Part shown: in pieces, positions 4,522 through 5,964 of the stretch
Numbering within the stretch: position 1 is the first letter of the stretch
Layout of the letters: every line of letters starts with the position of its first letter
Assembly (NCBI GenBank): GCA_030740335.1
Contig: JASLXL010000159.1
Location: forward strand, 1 to 5,964
DNA from: SAR202 cluster bacterium
Lineage (GTDB): Bacteria > Chloroflexota > Dehalococcoidia > SAR202 > CAJWER01
DNA: 5,964 bases
Direction: 5' to 3'
Position numbers and translations under genes: made by a program
The notes under the pieces: model-generated
Database searches by the model: none
What the model was told of the DNA's origin: nothing
What the model saw: only the letters and a program-made list of their open reading frames with translations

Positions 4522-4527
4522 ATGAGC

Positions 4528-4902
4528 ATGACTATAGTGAATTTTCTTTCAGACATTCGCAACGCAGCAATTGCTAACGCAGTGATTGTCGTCTTTCACG
4601 TCTATATCGCTTTCGCGATCGAAGGAGTAAGTTTCCTTGTCATCGTCCTTCCGATTGGCGGCCTGATTGCTGCGGCATATTTCGTCAAGGGCAAGATTGG
4701 AGCTGCCTTACTTGCTCTTCCGACACTTGGCTATCTATTTGTTGTGCCAGACATTGTTGAGGGATTAATAACTTTGGATACCGATGATGACGTTGGATAC
4801 TTCTTCTATCTGATAGGCCCGTTCTGGTTATTCACTATCCTGCTAAACATCATGTCTATCGTTGCTGAGGTACGAGGAACTAGCAAATACGCAAATAGCT
4901 AA
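4528..4902 (+). CDS. Four-pass membrane protein (124 aa)
   Basis: Hydrophobic protein with about four transmembrane segments (approximately 12-31, 35-52, 57-73 and 90-112), an acidic loop TLDTDDDVG (82-90) between the third and fourth, and a polar tail VRGTSKYANS. The start at 4528 is preferred because GAGG (4517-4520) is 7 nt upstream; an ATG at 4522 has GAGG only 1 nt away, although GAGAAG further up could serve it. No family is recognised. Its codon and base composition is clearly more AT-rich than the genes at 275-2774. It lies 150 bp after repeat copy 5. Confidence 0.65.
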   Translation: MTIVNFLSDIRNAAIANAVIVVFHVYIAFAIEGVSFLVIVLPIGGLIAAAYFVKGKIGAALLALPTLGYLFVVPDIVEGLITLDTDDDVGYFFYLIGPFWLFTILLNIMSIVAEVRGTSKYANS

Positions 4903-4915
4903 AATTGTTTTTAGC
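4898..4915 (+). terminator. Weak AT-rich hairpin at gene end
   Basis: GCTAAAA (4898-4904) and TTTTAGC (4909-4915) form a perfect 7-bp stem with a 4-nt loop. It overlaps the TAA stop of the membrane-protein gene, and its right arm carries the U-rich stretch. It is low in GC for a terminator, and the following bases (CGTTTG) are not a T-run, so termination is only possible. Confidence 0.35.
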
Positions 4916-4922
4916 CGTTTGA

Positions 4923-5168
4923 ACCCCTATAAGCCTGCGCTTCAAGAGCCTAATCACAGTAGCAGGCCTAGCGGAGATGCGTTATCATGATTTGGGGCAC
5001 GGAGCGACCTCACTCATGGCTGCCCAGGGCGTACCGGCGAGGATAGCAATGGAGGTCTTGGGTCACGCCCAAATTAGCACCACCATGAACATCTACGCCC
5101 ATATTGCGCCCGAGTTTCAGAAGGAAGCCAGCGAGAAGGTCTCGGCTGCGCTCTGGCCTGGAGTATGA
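4923..5168 (+). pseudogene. Tyrosine recombinase C-terminal remnant
   Basis: From a stop at 4920-4922 the frame is open to 5168 and matches the last part of phage-type tyrosine recombinases: LRFKSLITVAGLAEMRYHDL, then GHGATSLMAAQGVP, MEVLGHAQISTTMNIYAH and APEFQKEASEKVSAALW. The second conserved His (in LGHAQ) and the nucleophilic Tyr (MNIYAH) are present. The first box reads HDLGH where HDLRH is expected: GGG at 4995-4997 instead of an Arg codon, one base from CGG. The N-terminal DNA-binding domain, the first catalytic Arg and the Lys hairpin are absent. It is therefore truncated and catalytically dead. It reads toward the tRNA and ends 82 bp before it. Confidence 0.85.
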
Positions 5169-5177
5169 GACGCGCGT

Positions 5178-5199
5178 TGGTGTCAAAAGTGGTGTCAAA
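5178..5199. repeat. Tandem direct repeat after the recombinase remnant
   Basis: TGGTGTCAAA occurs at 5178-5187 and again at 5190-5199 (12-bp period), ten bases after the remnant's stop. Similar paired repeats at the 3' end of integrase genes are plausible arm-type binding sites. The other recombinase in this window has an analogous pair at 5401-5418. The repeat is seen; its role is inference. Confidence 0.6.
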
Positions 5200-5217
5200 T
5201 GGCTTAAGTGCAAGCCA
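5200..5217. repeat. 6-bp hairpin between remnant and tRNA
   Basis: TGGCTT (5200-5205) and AAGCCA (5212-5217) form a perfect stem with a 6-nt loop immediately after the direct repeats. No T-run follows. It could be part of the attachment region or a weak end signal for the remnant. Confidence 0.35.
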
Positions 5218-5250
5218 CTATCAGGCTTGGAACGGCTTCGTAGACTGCAC

Positions 5251-5323
5251 GCCCCTGTAGCTCAGGCGGATAGAGCATCGGTTTCCTAAACCGAGTGCCC
5301 GGGTTCGAGTCCCGGCGGGGGCA
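5251..5323 (+). tRNA. tRNA-Arg (anticodon CCT)
   Basis: A full cloverleaf of 73 nt. The acceptor stem is GCCCCTG (5251-5257) with CGGGGGC (5316-5322) and discriminator A at 5323. The D arm is GCTC/GAGC (5260-5263, 5273-5276) around a GG-containing loop. The anticodon stem TCGGT/ACCGA encloses loop TTCCTAA, with anticodon CCT at 5285-5287, which reads AGG. The T arm CCGGG/CCCGG encloses TTCGAGT. CCA is not encoded. A TAGACT at 5241-5246 could be a -10 but sits too close for a normal 5' leader. The gene is flanked by two tyrosine recombinases that both point toward it, and tRNA 3' ends are frequent integration targets, so it is probably an attachment site. Confidence 0.96.
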
Positions 5324-5346
5324 CTTTTCCTCTCCAGCGCATCACG

Positions 5347-5384
5347 AAGGCGTCCGAGGGTTATATCCCGGGACGCCTTTATTA
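5347..5384 (+). terminator. Intrinsic terminator after tRNA-Arg
   Basis: AAGGCGTCC (5347-5355) pairs perfectly with GGACGCCTT (5371-5379), with an inner GGG/CCC extension (5358-5360, 5367-5369), and is followed by TATT. The stem is strong and GC-rich with an A-tract on the left and a T-rich tail on the right, so it may act in both directions: for the tRNA (+) and for the recombinase (-). Confidence 0.7.
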
Positions 5385-5389
5385 GTCGT

Positions 5390-5418
5390 AACGGCCGTTT
5401 TGGTCACAAAATGGTCAC
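5390..5418. repeat. Palindrome and direct repeats at integrase 3' end
   Basis: AACGGCCGTT (5390-5399) is a 10-bp palindrome. It is followed by TGGTCAC at 5401-5407 and again at 5412-5418 (11-bp period, about one helical turn); the second copy overlaps the recombinase stop. The layout and position mirror the pair at 5178-5199. They are likely recombinase arm or accessory binding sites, by inference. Confidence 0.55.
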
Positions 5419-5964
5419 GAATTCCCAGCGACCGCATTTCCCAGCACTTCGTCAATCCTCCGAGCAGCCGCTTCTTCCAGCCCCGGCATCACATGAGAAT
5501 ACGTATCGATGGTGAGGGTGATGGAGGAGTGTCCGAGCGCAGACTGGACGACCGCAGGGTGTACGTTGGCTGTCAGCAGGGCTGTAGCAAATGAGTGTCG
5601 GAGGCCGTGGAATGTCCCCTTAGGCAGCTCGGCCTCATCAACGATGTGGCGGAACTCATGGCTCAGGTTGTCCGGGTCGATGGGTACGCCATTATCCGTG
5701 GTGAAGACGTAGTCGGCCTGCTTCCAGGCTGGCCCGGCCTTGAGCCGCATCTCAATCTGTCTAGTCTTCATAGACTCTAGCACCGACACCGCCGACGGGC
5801 TGAGAGCTACCGACCGCCGCGAACGATGTGTCTTGGGCTGACCTTCGACTACCCCATGGCCGTAGATGCGTTGCCGAGTCCTGACAACCCTGAGCCTCGC
5901 TGACCTCAGGTCTATGTCGGGCCACTTCAACCCAGCAAGCTCGGAACGCCGCATACCTGTCAGG
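5415..5964 (-). CDS. Tyrosine recombinase/integrase, C-terminal part (cut by window edge)
   Basis: Site-specific recombinase that breaks and rejoins DNA through a 3'-phosphotyrosine. The catalytic domain is complete; numbering is from the ATG at 5954. Box I LTGMRRSELAGLKW carries Arg2; the beta-hairpin Lys is in QPKTHRSRRS (K41); FHGLRHSFAT has H116 and R119; ALGHSSITLTIDTYSHV has H142 and Tyr152. The frame stays open upstream of that ATG to the window edge (LTG before it), so the N-terminal arm and core-binding domains lie outside and the ATG is internal. The C-terminus ends LGNAVAGNS at TGA 5417-5415. The gene reads toward the 3' end of tRNA-Arg, 91 bp away, the usual position for an integrase of an island inserted in a tRNA. 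All catalytic residues are intact, unlike the remnant at 4923. Confidence 0.95.
   Translation of the reverse strand, partial: LTGMRRSELAGLKWPDIDLRSARLRVVRTRQRIYGHGVVEGQPKTHRSRRSVALSPSAVSVLESMKTRQIEMRLKAGPAWKQADYVFTTDNGVPIDPDNLSHEFRHIVDEAELPKGTFHGLRHSFATALLTANVHPAVVQSALGHSSITLTIDTYSHVMPGLEEAAARRIDEVLGNAVAGNS

Noticed and set aside
5104..5289. 61-codon + frame running into the tRNA
   Set aside because: Shadow of the recombinase remnant and tRNA gene in another frame.

Overview
The window is bacterial accessory DNA that ends at a tRNA gene used as an integration target. The organism cannot be named with certainty. Two lipobox lipoproteins, a fragment with an IPTL-type sorting tail, GC-rich flanking genes and a C-x-C-x-x-C mini-protein would suit an uncultured Chloroflexota (Dehalococcoidia/SAR202-like) or a similar environmental bacterium. 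That assignment is inference only.

Layout. Positions 1-960 hold a repeat/leader unit and a cupredoxin-like lipoprotein (+). Positions 965-2947 hold a minus-strand block, listed here in transcription order: a 57-residue membrane protein, a lipoprotein of unknown function coupled to it by a TGATG overlap, the first 25 codons of a NUDIX hydrolase, a repeat with a 34-residue leader ORF, and a sugar-phosphate isomerase/epimerase-like TIM barrel. Positions 2944-3255 hold the 3' remnant of an RCC1-repeat protein with an IPTL-CTERM tail. Positions 3260-4915 are lower in GC. They hold three repeat units in the same direction, each followed by short genes for small membrane or Cys-rich proteins. Positions 4923-5964 hold a decayed tyrosine-recombinase fragment, an intact tRNA-Arg(CCT), a terminator hairpin, and the C-terminal half of an intact-looking tyrosine recombinase that runs off the right edge. 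Both recombinases read toward the tRNA.

The most striking feature is a dispersed repeat present five times (four +, one -). Its core contains a -10-like TATACT, a short hairpin whose right arm contains an AGAGG Shine-Dalgarno-like block, and, exactly 7 nt after that block, an ATG (in four of five copies). The repeat therefore looks like a portable promoter plus ribosome binding site plus start codon. Each ATG copy opens a short reading frame. Two of these frames run into the next gene with a stop/start overlap; in a third, an alternative GTG start of the next gene would overlap the stop in the same way. The fifth copy has ATT instead. Copies 1, 4 and 5 clearly share a longer unit of about 75-80 bp with a second conserved block about 50 bp upstream of TATACT. 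Copy 2 begins where a NUDIX gene is cut off. Whether this is a mobile expression module, a MITE-like element or a regulatory leader family cannot be settled from one window.

Many of the pieces are fragments (NUDIX, RCC1/IPTL, recombinase), which fits repeated insertion and deletion next to a tRNA attachment site.
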